Shown: piece after piece, positions 19,427 to 27,509 of the stretch
Numbering within the stretch: the first letter of the stretch is position 1
Layout: every line of letters begins with the position of its first letter
DNA from: Clostridium manihotivorum
Lineage (GTDB): Bacteria; Bacillota; Clostridia; Clostridiales; Clostridiaceae
Direction of reading: 5' to 3'
DNA: 64,000 nucleotides
Assembly (NCBI RefSeq): GCF_004015185.1
Contig: NZ_CP025746.1
Location: forward strand, 1,302,001-1,366,000
Position numbers and translations under genes: made by a program
The notes under the pieces: generated by a model
Told to the model about the DNA's origin: nothing
Seen by the model: the letters and a program-made list of their open reading frames with translations, nothing else
Database searches by the model: none

Positions 19427-19687
19427 ATGAGAACAAACACATTTAAGAGCTTAAGAGCTATTAAAAGACAAACAGCACAAGAAGTAGCGGATAAGATAGA
19501 TGTGGAACTAGAAACTTATAGGAAATACGAGAGATCTGACAGAATACCTTCCGTACAAACTGTGCTGAAGATGCTGAAAGCATATGACTGTACAACAGAC
19601 GAGATAATTGATGCCTGTGGATATCATGTAGGGATTAAAGAATCCAAAAGAAAATATAGGGGGGGGGATAGAGTTGGAAGAGCTTAA
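19427..19687 (+). CDS. Cro-like XRE regulator with poly-G tract near its 3' end
   Basis: An 86-residue protein with an XRE helix-turn-helix (LRAIKRQTAQEVADKIDVELETYRKYERSDRIPS), the first gene of the rightward early operon. GGGGAGGTAA precedes the ATG. Nine consecutive Gs at 19,659-19,667 lie in its last codons. Loss of one G would read straight into the downstream HTH gene. Confidence 0.85.
   Translation: MRTNTFKSLRAIKRQTAQEVADKIDVELETYRKYERSDRIPSVQTVLKMLKAYDCTTDEIIDACGYHVGIKESKRKYRGGDRVGRA
19659..19667 (+). repeat. Homopolymeric G9 tract
   Basis: Nine Gs in DNA otherwise very AT-rich. The tract is both coding sequence of the Cro-like gene and the probable ribosome binding site of the next gene. 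With eight Gs the reading frame continues as RGGIELEELK into the excisionase-like protein. Confidence 0.9.
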
Positions 19688-19841
19688 GTTATTTACAACA
19701 GACGAAACTGCTAAAATACTAAGAATTTCTAAAAGAACTTTAGGGAGATATAAGAAGGCTAGGCAAATAAAACCTAAGACTATAGGTAACAAAGATCTAT
19801 ATACTTTTGAAGAGATTGATAAGTTCATCAATAGGAGGTAG
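19674..19841 (+). CDS. Excisionase-like MerR-type HTH protein
   Basis: A 55-residue protein from a TTG start. The segment LFTTDETAKILRISKRTLGRYKKARQIKP followed by YTFEEIDKFINRR is the standard excisionase/MerR-like DNA-binding fold. Probably a recombination directionality factor or early regulator. It overlaps the Cro-like gene by 14 bases in another frame, and its ribosome binding site is the G9 tract. Confidence 0.75.
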   Translation: MEELKLFTTDETAKILRISKRTLGRYKKARQIKPKTIGNKDLYTFEEIDKFINRR

Positions 19842-19847
19842 TTTAAA

Positions 19848-19994
19848 TTGGCTAAGAAGCTAACTAAGTATGAAAAAGAAATTCTAAGGCATGAAGGGTT
19901 TAATCCTAGAGAGTTCTTAAGATTTAGTAGAAATGCTTATGACTATGTGTTCGTTCAAGTAAAGACAGGCAAAAAACTAACTATAAGAGTATAA
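19848..19994 (+). CDS. Small phage protein (DUF6906-like)
   Basis: A 48-residue protein from a TTG after AGGAGG. The pattern LTKYEKEILRHEGFNPREF, then a terminal VQVKTGKKLTIRV, resembles small proteins common in Firmicute phage early operons (DUF6906, from memory). Function unknown. Confidence 0.6.
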   Translation: MAKKLTKYEKEILRHEGFNPREFLRFSRNAYDYVFVQVKTGKKLTIRV

Positions 19995-20004
19995 GGAGAT
20001 AGAC

Positions 20005-20559
20005 ATGAAAAAGCTAAAGTTTAGTGATGGAATCTATAATTTAGCTAAAGATGAAGCCTTTTTAAAGGTTGAAAAACTTATCAGAAAAATTATACAGAAC
20101 TGTGACTGCTATGACTACCACGAATATAATGACCTTTATCAAGTTGGTGGACTAGCATTTATTAAAGCTTATAATTCTTATGATATTTCCAAGAATATAA
20201 ATTTCTCAACATACCTTGGTAAAGTTATTACAAATGAAATTGGGATGTATCACAGAAAAATGAAAAGACATCTTAATGTTCCAAGTCTAAATGTGTCAGT
20301 AGCTGATACGGAAAATTGTGAGTTACTTGATATTATTTCAGATCAAACAGACTATGAAGAAGTTGCTCTAAAAAATGTAGCTCTATCAAGTATCAACTTA
20401 AACCTTCTAGCACCTAACAGAAAGCAAATTATTTATCTAAAATTCTATAAAAATAAAACCCAAAATGAAATTGCTGAATTTTTAGGGCTATCTCAAAGTT
20501 ATATATCTCGTCAGATAACGATAGCTTTGAAACAGCTAAGAGCCAAGATAGCTCTATAA
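20005..20559 (+). CDS. Phage-encoded sporulation-type sigma factor
   Basis: A 184-residue sigma-70 family protein. Region 2 is visible as NDLYQVGGLAFIKAYNSYD and INFSTYLGKVITNEI, and region 4 as KQIIYLKFYKNKTQNEIAEFLGLSQSYISRQI. The spacing and the FSTY...NEI box resemble SigB/F/G-type sigma factors more than ECF ones, but the protein is shorter. ATAAGGAG precedes it. It would redirect RNA polymerase to phage or host promoters. A SpoIIID-like regulator lies 0.66 kb downstream. Confidence 0.82.
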   Translation: MKKLKFSDGIYNLAKDEAFLKVEKLIRKIIQNCDCYDYHEYNDLYQVGGLAFIKAYNSYDISKNINFSTYLGKVITNEIGMYHRKMKRHLNVPSLNVSVADTENCELLDIISDQTDYEEVALKNVALSSINLNLLAPNRKQIIYLKFYKNKTQNEIAEFLGLSQSYISRQITIALKQLRAKIAL

Positions 20560-20592
20560 GATAATTCGTAAATACTTAAATGGAGGTAAGCT

Positions 20593-20847
20593 ATGGAAAC
20601 AGCTTATATAACAGATCTTATCACTACAAATGAGGGATATGAATTAGTATTTACGGAGGATAAAAAAGAGAATACACATGATGAAATAGACACTTACATT
20701 ACTAGATTAGAACTTATCGAATTGATATGTAAGTCACTCAATATGGACTTTGAGCAAGCAGTTGAATATGAGTTTTACCTAAAAAATCTATGCTTAAACT
20801 ATTTCCTTAGCAATATACAAGCTGGTGGTTTAAGTGAAACTAAATGA
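20593..20847 (+). CDS. Hypothetical early phage protein
   Basis: An 84-residue acidic protein with no recognised domain. TGGAGGTAAGCT precedes the ATG. It overlaps the next gene's GTG start by 14 bases, so it is part of a tightly packed early operon. Confidence 0.65.
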   Translation: METAYITDLITTNEGYELVFTEDKKENTHDEIDTYITRLELIELICKSLNMDFEQAVEYEFYLKNLCLNYFLSNIQAGGLSETK

Positions 20848-21004
20848 TAAACAAGCTAAGATTTTTGCAATAGGCGGAATACTGCTACTTAGCAAATACT
20901 GCGATATTATGGCATCCGATAAAATTTATTACCTTATGTGGGGGGCTATGACTATAGGATTATTAGCAATGCCAAATAAGAAAAATAAGGATGGTGAAAA
21001 GTAA
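20834..21004 (+). CDS. Small membrane protein
   Basis: A 56-residue protein from a GTG start with two hydrophobic stretches (KIFAIGGILLLSKY and YYLMWGAMTIGLLAM), ending basic. Probably inserted in the membrane; role unknown. Its stop overlaps the next start in TAATG. Confidence 0.55.
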   Translation: MKLNDKQAKIFAIGGILLLSKYCDIMASDKIYYLMWGAMTIGLLAMPNKKNKDGEK

Positions 21005-21213
21005 TGGAAAAGTATAAACTTTTAAACTCTTTAGACCAAGATACAGGCCTGAAGGTAACTGATAATGAAGTCTTAGCAGTATCGTTTTTAAGGAGCTATA
21101 GATTACTCAATACTGAAGAGTGTATTCAAATTACAAGGACATTAAAACAGGCTACTTTAAGAGCATTACATGAAAGTGAGTCTACTTTAGATATTGAAGA
21201 AGGAGGTGAGTAA
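21004..21213 (+). CDS. Hypothetical early phage protein
   Basis: A 69-residue protein, translationally coupled to the gene before it (TAATG). No recognised motif. It precedes the SpoIIID-like gene by two bases. Confidence 0.6.
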   Translation: MEKYKLLNSLDQDTGLKVTDNEVLAVSFLRSYRLLNTEECIQITRTLKQATLRALHESESTLDIEEGGE

Positions 21214-21215
21214 AG

Positions 21216-21476
21216 ATGGAACGCTTAATCGAAGATAGAGTAAAAGAAGTTGCAGCACATATCGTTATGAGTGATCTAACTATAAGAGAAGCAGCTAAAC
21301 TATTTTGCTACTCTAGAAGCACAGTTCACAAAGATATGACTGAAAGATTGCCTAAGCTAGATGGAGTTTTATACAAGCAAGTTAGAGCCATATTGGACCA
21401 TCATATCGAGGTTAGAAGCATTAAGGGAGGTGAGGCTACAAAAGCGAAGTTTAAGCAAAGGAGGTATGAAAATTGA
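21216..21476 (+). CDS. SpoIIID-like sporulation transcription regulator
   Basis: An 86-residue protein that follows SpoIIID along its length. ERLIEDRVKEVAAHIV is followed by a helix-turn-helix IREAAKLFCYSRSTVHKDMTERLP and a C-terminal SIKGGEATKAKF matching the conserved RGGEATK segment of SpoIIID. In sporulating Firmicutes SpoIIID works in the mother cell with sigma-E. Here it sits in a phage early operon with a sigma factor. GAAGGAGGTGAG precedes the ATG. It may control phage genes or alter host sporulation. Confidence 0.85.
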   Translation: MERLIEDRVKEVAAHIVMSDLTIREAAKLFCYSRSTVHKDMTERLPKLDGVLYKQVRAILDHHIEVRSIKGGEATKAKFKQRRYEN

Positions 21477-21625
21477 TTTTCTGCAGTGAAGGTAAATGCC
21501 CTATAGATGAAAAGAATATACTATGCTGCTTTTACTGCAAAAATAAGGCAGACTGCGTAAAAGCCTGCACAAGTAAAAATATGGTGTGTAATAAAAAAAG
21601 AGTTGCCGAAGCAACCGAAAATTAA
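21473..21625 (+). CDS. Small cysteine-rich protein
   Basis: A 50-residue protein with eight cysteines (including CCFYC and CVKAC), from a TTG after GGAGG; probably zinc-binding. It overlaps the end of the SpoIIID-like gene. Small Cys-rich proteins are common here in clostridial phages; function unknown. Confidence 0.6.
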   Translation: MIFCSEGKCPIDEKNILCCFYCKNKADCVKACTSKNMVCNKKRVAEATEN

Positions 21626-21679
21626 AATTTGCAACTTCAGTATATCATACTGAAAAAAACTATACAAGGAGGACATAAC

Positions 21680-21925
21680 TTGGATGGTAGAGTAGCACTA
21701 ATAAGTTTTAAAGGTCTTTATGACTTCATGGAATACTCATACTTGACAGATATTGAAGATCTTAAAAAGGGAGATATCGTAGTAGTTCCAACTAATGACT
21801 TTTATTCAGTTGGAACATTCATTAGATACTCCAGCAATAAGAAGCATATAGAAAATGCCACTAAGCACATTGTTCAAAAGATAGATATAGAAGCCTTTGA
21901 AACTAAGATGTTCTTGGAGGGCTAA
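21680..21925 (+). CDS. Hypothetical early phage protein
   Basis: An 81-residue protein; the TTG at 21,680 follows AAGGAGG by about 7 bases. The segment LKKGDIVVVPTNDFYSVGTFIRY suggests a small beta-rich fold. A longer version from 21,629 would lack a ribosome binding site. Confidence 0.6.
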   Translation: MDGRVALISFKGLYDFMEYSYLTDIEDLKKGDIVVVPTNDFYSVGTFIRYSSNKKHIENATKHIVQKIDIEAFETKMFLEG

Positions 21926-21929
21926 GGCT

Positions 21930-22067
21930 ATGACTAAATTAAGTAAATCAGAGTTCATGCACAAGTATGTTAATGACAGATATGAGAAGTTAAGGCGTGA
22001 AAGAGAAAAGGCTTTAGGAGCTGACTCTCACACAATAGAAAATGTTAATAAAACGAGGAGGAAATAG
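21930..22067 (+). CDS. Small basic hypothetical protein
   Basis: A 45-residue, strongly charged helical protein (YEKLRREREKAL). Its end overlaps the ribosome binding site GGAGG of the next gene. No family recognised. Confidence 0.5.
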   Translation: MTKLSKSEFMHKYVNDRYEKLRREREKALGADSHTIENVNKTRRK

Positions 22068-22070
22068 TTT

Positions 22071-22493
22071 ATGAAAATTGTAGCAGAGTTTAATTCAGTT
22101 GAGGAAATATTAGCTTTCACTAGTACTTTTGGGAAGGTAGGTACTGAGCCTAAGGAAGCTATAAAACAAGCTATTAAAGGAACATCTAAACCAGTAGAAA
22201 GCAAGGTTATTATGGATAATAAAGATGTTGAAATTACTAAGCCAGTTCAAGTGTTTACACCTGATAAGGAAGAAGAAAATAAGGATGAAGCAGTAACTGA
22301 AGACACTCCAAATGAAGAAACAGAAGTTAAGGTTACTAAGGAAATGATTAGAGATCTATTAGGTAAAGTTATGAAAGCTGGTAAGCAAAAAGAAGTTAAA
22401 GCACTAGTAGCTAAGTATGGAGCAAGTAAAGTACCTGACTTAAAAGAAGAACAATATGCTGCAGTTTATCAAGAAGCGGAGGGATTGCTTTAA
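22071..22493 (+). CDS. Conserved phage protein preceding DUF2800
   Basis: A 140-residue protein with an acidic central linker and a conserved C-terminal domain (DLLGKVMKAGKQKEVKALV, then VPDLKEEQYAAVYQEAEGLL) often seen next to DUF2800 and DUF2815 genes. Probably part of a phage replication or recombination complex. Its stop overlaps the DUF2800 start (TAATG). Confidence 0.7.
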   Translation: MKIVAEFNSVEEILAFTSTFGKVGTEPKEAIKQAIKGTSKPVESKVIMDNKDVEITKPVQVFTPDKEEENKDEAVTEDTPNEETEVKVTKEMIRDLLGKVMKAGKQKEVKALVAKYGASKVPDLKEEQYAAVYQEAEGLL

Positions 22494-23653
22494 TGGCTAA
22501 ACATGCGATATTAAGTGCTAGTGGAGCTTATAAGTGGATGAACTGTCCTCCTTCAGCAAGGTTAGAAGAAAAATTTGAAAACAAGTCAAGTGAGTATGCA
22601 GCTGAGGGAACTCTAGCACATGAGCTAGGAGAATTAAGCTTAAAGCTACAACTTGGAGAAATTACTAAGAGAAAATTTAACAGTGAGTTTGCTAAAAAGA
22701 TTGAGTCAAACGAGTTATTTACAAATGATATGCCTGACTATGTAGATATGTATGTTGAAACCTGTATGGAGAAGGTTTCAGAAGCTAAAGCAAAGACACC
22801 TGATGCACTATTTAAGATAGAGCAAAAACTAGATTTTAGCGAGTGGGTACCTGAGGGGTTTGGTACTGGTGACTTTGTGATAATAGCAGATGGAACTATG
22901 GAGATATGCGACCTTAAATATGGTAAGGGCGTACCTGTAAGTGCAAAAGGTAATAAACAAATGAGGCTTTATGCATTAGGAGCTATAGCTGAGTTTAGTT
23001 TCCTTTATGATATCGAAAAAGTAAAAATGACTATCATACAACCTAGACTAGATAGTATTTCAACAGATGAAATTACTACAGCTGATTTATTAAAGTGGGC
23101 TGAGGAAGATCTAAAGCCTATAGCAAAGCAAGCTTTTGATGGTGAAGGTGAGTATTTAGCTGGAGAACACTGTGGTTTCTGTAGAGCTAAATCAGTTTGT
23201 AAAGCAAGAGCTGATAAAAATCTTGAATTAGCTAAATACGAATTTAGGACAACTGATACTCTTAGCGAAAATGATATAGCCGATATCTTAGGCAAAGTTG
23301 ATGAACTAGTTAAGTGGGCTACAGATGTTAAGGAATATGCTTTAGACCAAGCTTTAGAAGGTACAGTGTTCCCAGGTTGGAAGGTTGTTGAAGGTAGAGC
23401 TAATAGAAAATATACAGATGCTGATAAAGTAGCTGAAGTACTCCTAAATAATAATTACTTAAAAGAACAGATCTACAAGCCCCAAGAACTTCAAGGGTTA
23501 ACTAACATGGAGAAGGTTGTAGGTAAGAAAAAGCTTGCAGAGCTTGTAGGCAAGCTTATCGTTAAACCACAAGGCAAACCTACCCTAGCACCTGAAAGTG
23601 ATAAGAGAGAAGTATTTAACTCAGCTAAAGGTGACTTTGAGGAAGTGAGTTAA
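22493..23653 (+). CDS. DUF2800 protein, PD-(D/E)XK nuclease fold
   Basis: A 386-residue RecB/Cas4-like nuclease. The N-terminus has SASGAYKWMNCPPSARLEE and AAEGTLAHELGE. The catalytic core shows FGTGDFVIIADGTMEICDLKYG (D...DxK). A C-terminal cysteine group (CGFCRAKSVCKAR) together with the early CP cysteine could hold an iron-sulphur cluster. Adjacent to the single-strand-binding DUF2815 gene, it probably acts in phage recombination. Confidence 0.88.
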   Translation: MAKHAILSASGAYKWMNCPPSARLEEKFENKSSEYAAEGTLAHELGELSLKLQLGEITKRKFNSEFAKKIESNELFTNDMPDYVDMYVETCMEKVSEAKAKTPDALFKIEQKLDFSEWVPEGFGTGDFVIIADGTMEICDLKYGKGVPVSAKGNKQMRLYALGAIAEFSFLYDIEKVKMTIIQPRLDSISTDEITTADLLKWAEEDLKPIAKQAFDGEGEYLAGEHCGFCRAKSVCKARADKNLELAKYEFRTTDTLSENDIADILGKVDELVKWATDVKEYALDQALEGTVFPGWKVVEGRANRKYTDADKVAEVLLNNNYLKEQIYKPQELQGLTNMEKVVGKKKLAELVGKLIVKPQGKPTLAPESDKREVFNSAKGDFEEVS

Positions 23654-23668
23654 CTAAGGAGGTAAGTT

Positions 23669-23854
23669 ATGGAATCTAAAGTTGAAATTATTATTTTTTC
23701 ACATGTACTTGGGAAAGTAGAAATTATTGTTTGTGATAAATATAGGATTAAATCTAATATTTCATCAACTTGGGTAGTTGCATTAGATAAAGATGACAAT
23801 ATAACAAATGTAATACCGTGGAACAGAGTAAAGCAAATCAATATTAATAAATAA
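23669..23854 (+). CDS. Small hypothetical protein
   Basis: A 61-residue, mainly beta-strand-like protein. GGAGGTAAG precedes the ATG. It is inserted between DUF2800 and DUF2815. No family recognised. Confidence 0.55.
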   Translation: MESKVEIIIFSHVLGKVEIIVCDKYRIKSNISSTWVVALDKDDNITNVIPWNRVKQININK

Positions 23855-23883
23855 AAATTTGAATAAAAGGGAGAGATTTTATT

Positions 23884-24444
23884 ATGGCAATTTTAAAAGC
23901 AAAGAGAACAGGAACTAAGGTAACTACAGGAAAGGTTAGATTATCATATGCACACCTTTTTGAGCCACATGCAATAGAAGGAAATGAACCTAAGTATTCA
24001 GTTAGTGTAATAATTTCTAAGACCGATACAGACACTTTAAAGGCCATTAAAGAAGCTGTAAATGAAGCTAAGGAACAAGGTAAGGGTAAGTGGGGCGGTA
24101 AGGTACCTCCAAATCTTAAGACACCTTTAAGAGATGGAGATGCTGAAAGACCTGATGATGAAGCTTATGCTAACTGCTATTTTTTAAATGCTTCAAGCAA
24201 AAATAAGCCAGGCATTGTTGATGCTAATGTACAACCTATATTAGATGCTACTGAAGTTTATTCAGGATGCTATGCAAGATTAACACTTAACTTCTATCCA
24301 TTCAGTGCTAGCGGTAATAAAGGAATAGCTGCAGGACTAGGTAATGTCCAAAAGCTTGAAGATGGTGAGCCATTAGGAGGATTTACTAGAGCTGAAGATG
24401 ATTTTGAAGCTTTAGAAGCAGATGAAGAAGATTTCTTAGGTTAG
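23884..24444 (+). CDS. DUF2815 ssDNA-binding protein
   Basis: A 186-residue phage single-strand-binding protein. Signature stretches are VTTGKVRLSYAHLFEP, YSVSVIISKTD, ANCYFLNASSKNKPG, and YSGCYARLTLNFYPF; the C-terminus is acidic, as usual for SSB partner recruitment. Gene order DUF2800-DUF2815-PolA is standard in this phage group. Confidence 0.9.
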   Translation: MAILKAKRTGTKVTTGKVRLSYAHLFEPHAIEGNEPKYSVSVIISKTDTDTLKAIKEAVNEAKEQGKGKWGGKVPPNLKTPLRDGDAERPDDEAYANCYFLNASSKNKPGIVDANVQPILDATEVYSGCYARLTLNFYPFSASGNKGIAAGLGNVQKLEDGEPLGGFTRAEDDFEALEADEEDFLG

Positions 24445-24448
24445 TAGT

Positions 24449-24601
24449 ATGATTTGGATTATTTATCGAAGAAAAAATCAATTAGATGGACCTAGGGCAA
24501 TACCTTTTGAAAATGATTCGGAGGATATTGCGCTAGAGTGGATAAATCAGAATGAAAATAGATGTGAAATTTTACATGTTGCATTTAGTGAGGATGAATA
24601 A
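24449..24601 (+). CDS. Small hypothetical protein
   Basis: A 50-residue acidic protein (IIYRRKNQL... IALEWINQNEN) between DUF2815 and the polymerase, starting 5 bases after the DUF2815 stop. No strong ribosome binding site of its own; probably coupled. Confidence 0.5.
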   Translation: MIWIIYRRKNQLDGPRAIPFENDSEDIALEWINQNENRCEILHVAFSEDE

Positions 24602-24604
24602 AGT

Positions 24605-26566
24605 ATGAATACATTAGCTATAGACGTTGAAACATATAGCAGTGTAGATATTAAAGTTTCAGGGGCTTACAAGTACTGTGAGTCCCCGGACTTTGAGATA
24701 TTACTATTTGCTTATGCATTCAATGATGAACCAGTTCAAATAATAGACCTTGCACAAGGTGAATTCATACCTGATGAAGTAGAAGCAGCTCTTCAAAATC
24801 CCAATATTATTAAAACAGCTTTCAATGCTAACTTTGAAAGAAATGCTATATCAGAATACTTTAAAACTACAACACCACCTCGGGAATGGCAATGTACTAT
24901 GGTAAAAGCTTTAACTATAGGTTTACCTGGTTCCTTAGATATGGTTGGTAAGGTACTTAAATTTGCTGAAGATAAGCAGAAAATGAAGGAAGGTAAAGCC
25001 TTAATTCAATATTTTTGTAAGCCTTGCAAACCTACTAAAACAAATGGTCAAAGAACTAGAAACCTTCCAGAACATGCACCGGATAAGTGGAAAACATTTA
25101 AGCTTTACTGTAAACAAGACGTTGAGGTTGAAAGAGAGATAAGAAATAAGTTAAGTAGATATGAAACTTTAGATAAAGAACAGAGATTGTGGGAACTAGA
25201 TCAAATAATTAATGACCGAGGAATTAACACTGACATTGCACTTATAGAGAATGCTATTAAATGTGATTTAGGGTACGCTAAAATGCTTGAGGATGAAGCT
25301 AGAGAGCTTACAGGATTAGATAATCCAAATAGTCCTACACAGCTTAAAAAATGGATTAGCGACCGCGTAGGCTTTGAGGTTAATAGTCTTACTAAAGATA
25401 GTATACCAGCTCTTATAGAAGTTGCTGAGATACAAGATGAAATTAACGTTGTAAGGATACTAGAACTTAGACAACTTATGGCTAAAACTTCCACAAAGAA
25501 GTATGAGGCCATGATAAAAGCTAGACGTACAGATGGAAGGGTAAGGGGCTTACTACAGTTCTATGGAGCTAATAGAACTGGTAGGTGGGCTGGTAGATTA
25601 GTACAAGTACAAAACCTTCCACAAAACCATTTACCTGACTTAGAGAACGCTAGGAATTTAATAAGAGAAGGTAAGTTTGATGAAGTCGAATTCTTATATG
25701 ATAGTATTCCAGATACCTTAAGCCAACTTATTAGAACAGCTTTTATACCAAGTGAAGGGAATAGATTTATGGTAGCCGACTTCTCAGCAATAGAAGCTAG
25801 AGTAATAGCATGGCTTGCAGGAGAGAACTGGAGATTAGATGTATTCAAAACTCATGGAAAGATATACGAAGCTTCAGCAAGTCAAATGTTTCATGTACCT
25901 ATAGATAGTATTAAAAAAGGTTCAGATCTTAGACAAAAAGGTAAGATAGCAGAATTAGCACTAGGATATGGTGGCAGTGTTGGAGCTATTATGTCAATGG
26001 ATAAAAGTAAAAGTATTCCTGAAGAAGAACTTCCGGGCTTAGTTAAAAGTTGGAGAAGTGCTAATCCTAATATAACAAAATTTTGGTGGGATGTAGATAA
26101 AGCAGCTAAGAAAGCAATTAGGGAAAGAACAACTGTTGAAATACAACATGGAATTAAGTTTATCTATAATCCAGGTATTCTATTCATTCAATTATCAAGT
26201 GGAAGAAAACTAAGCTATATACGACCTAAGATCGAAAAAGGGCAATACGATAGCGATGTTATCACTTATGAAGGAATGGAGCAGACAAGTAAACAGTGGA
26301 CTAAATTAGAAACTTATGGACCAAAGCTAGTAGAAAATATTGTTCAAGCTACGGCAAGAGACTGTTTAGCTGAGGCTATGTTTAAAGTTGAAGAAGCAGG
26401 GTATCCAGTAGTAATGCATGTACATGATGAATTAATAATGGATGTACCTATAGGATTTGGAAATTTAGAAGAAGTTAATAAGATATTTGGTGAGCCAATT
26501 GAGTGGGCAAAAGGATTGCCACTTAAGGCTGATGGATATGAGTGCAGCTATTATATGAAAGATTAA
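24605..26566 (+). CDS. Phage DNA polymerase, family A with 3'-5' exonuclease
   Basis: A 653-residue replicative polymerase. The N-terminal DnaQ-like exonuclease is visible as LAIDVETYSS, AFNANFERNAI and YCKQDVEVE. Polymerase motif A is FMVADFSAIEARVIAW (D392), motif B GKIAELALGYGGSVGAI, and motif C MHVHDELIMDVP (H607, D608). Residues expected for both activities are present. A strong terminator follows, marking the end of this early block. Confidence 0.95.
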   Translation: MNTLAIDVETYSSVDIKVSGAYKYCESPDFEILLFAYAFNDEPVQIIDLAQGEFIPDEVEAALQNPNIIKTAFNANFERNAISEYFKTTTPPREWQCTMVKALTIGLPGSLDMVGKVLKFAEDKQKMKEGKALIQYFCKPCKPTKTNGQRTRNLPEHAPDKWKTFKLYCKQDVEVEREIRNKLSRYETLDKEQRLWELDQIINDRGINTDIALIENAIKCDLGYAKMLEDEARELTGLDNPNSPTQLKKWISDRVGFEVNSLTKDSIPALIEVAEIQDEINVVRILELRQLMAKTSTKKYEAMIKARRTDGRVRGLLQFYGANRTGRWAGRLVQVQNLPQNHLPDLENARNLIREGKFDEVEFLYDSIPDTLSQLIRTAFIPSEGNRFMVADFSAIEARVIAWLAGENWRLDVFKTHGKIYEASASQMFHVPIDSIKKGSDLRQKGKIAELALGYGGSVGAIMSMDKSKSIPEEELPGLVKSWRSANPNITKFWWDVDKAAKKAIRERTTVEIQHGIKFIYNPGILFIQLSSGRKLSYIRPKIEKGQYDSDVITYEGMEQTSKQWTKLETYGPKLVENIVQATARDCLAEAMFKVEEAGYPVVMHVHDELIMDVPIGFGNLEEVNKIFGEPIEWAKGLPLKADGYECSYYMKD

Positions 26567-26570
26567 AATG

Positions 26571-26603
26571 TTTTGAGTGTAGTGGTGATACTTACACTCA
26601 AAA
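26571..26603. terminator. Bidirectional terminator after the polymerase gene
   Basis: A hairpin with arms TTTTGAGTGTA and TTACACTCAAAA separates the polymerase gene from the convergent Abi-like gene. Confidence 0.75.
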
Positions 26604-26613
26604 GATTGATGAT

Positions 26614-27408
26614 CTATAAGCAGATTGATGCAAAATCTTGACCAAATGGAGTTAACGATATAATCCCCTTTTTTATGTCTGTTGTAAGGTAAAAATAATT
26701 AGGGTCCTCCATTCTCTCTTTATTTATTTCATCCATTAAATTCAAATAATCAGGATCAGTATAAAACATCAAATATTCGTTATCATCGGCCAATCTATCA
26801 GTATAGGTTATTGATACTAACCCTAATCTTTCAAGATTGCTAATTGAGGAAGCAATAATCGAAGTAAAACCATATGCAGTATTTGATAAAAAAACATTAG
26901 TAATAGCTGTTGCAGAATTACCAAATTGATCAACACCGAGATATTTAACAATTGGAAGACGCTCTCCCTCAAAGATAATTTTAAAGTTTGAAGCATCTAA
27001 TGGACTTAATTGTTTAATAATTTCAACAAATGATGGATGAGATTTAGAAGCAAGGTCAATGTTCATAGAGGATGCAATAAGTTTGGCAAACATTTTTCTT
27101 GTTTTTTCATCTTCTATGTAGAACTTTGATGATTCTATAGCTGGACCAACAACATTAAGGGGTGGTTCAACAAGTTTATTTTCAGGTATTTTATTTAACT
27201 CTTCATTAAGTTCTTCTTCATACTTTTTTAAGTTTAAGTTGTGTCTAATTCTCATTTTCTCAACGCTGTAGTTTATAGGGCTAAAAATTGCATAAAAAAT
27301 ATTAGCCAAAGCTTTCCCGGCTTCTTGAGCCGGAGGAGTAGCAGCTTTATCAAGAAATTCGGGAATGTCTACATTAACTAGACTTGCATTAATTTTAGTT
27401 TCACCCAT
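26614..27408 (-). CDS. DUF4393 (Abi-alpha-like) protein
   Basis: A 264-residue protein with the DUF4393 pattern: PAQEAGKALANIFYAIFSPINYSVEKMRIR, then basic helices, PPLNVVGPAIESSKFYIEDEKTRKMFAKLIASSMN, and a C-terminal winged-helix-like part (ASSISNLERLGLVSITY). The family has been called Abi-alpha because some members give abortive phage resistance. It is the only reverse-strand gene in this part of the early region, which suggests it is cargo rather than a phage replication gene. Confidence 0.8.
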   Translation of the reverse strand: MGETKINASLVNVDIPEFLDKAATPPAQEAGKALANIFYAIFSPINYSVEKMRIRHNLNLKKYEEELNEELNKIPENKLVEPPLNVVGPAIESSKFYIEDEKTRKMFAKLIASSMNIDLASKSHPSFVEIIKQLSPLDASNFKIIFEGERLPIVKYLGVDQFGNSATAITNVFLSNTAYGFTSIIASSISNLERLGLVSITYTDRLADDNEYLMFYTDPDYLNLMDEINKERMEDPNYFYLTTDIKKGIISLTPFGQDFASICL

Positions 27409-27509
27409 AGTAAAACCCCCTTTTTTATCAATATTTTACCATGTTTCTACTAGTTTCACCAATAACTATGATACAAATAATTATTAATTTGAAAAGGAGA
27501 ATACCTTAT

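Noticed and set aside
27441..27509. Upstream extension of the NdpA-like gene
   Set aside because: The extra 23 residues have no ribosome binding site; AAAAGGAGA precedes the ATG at 27,510.
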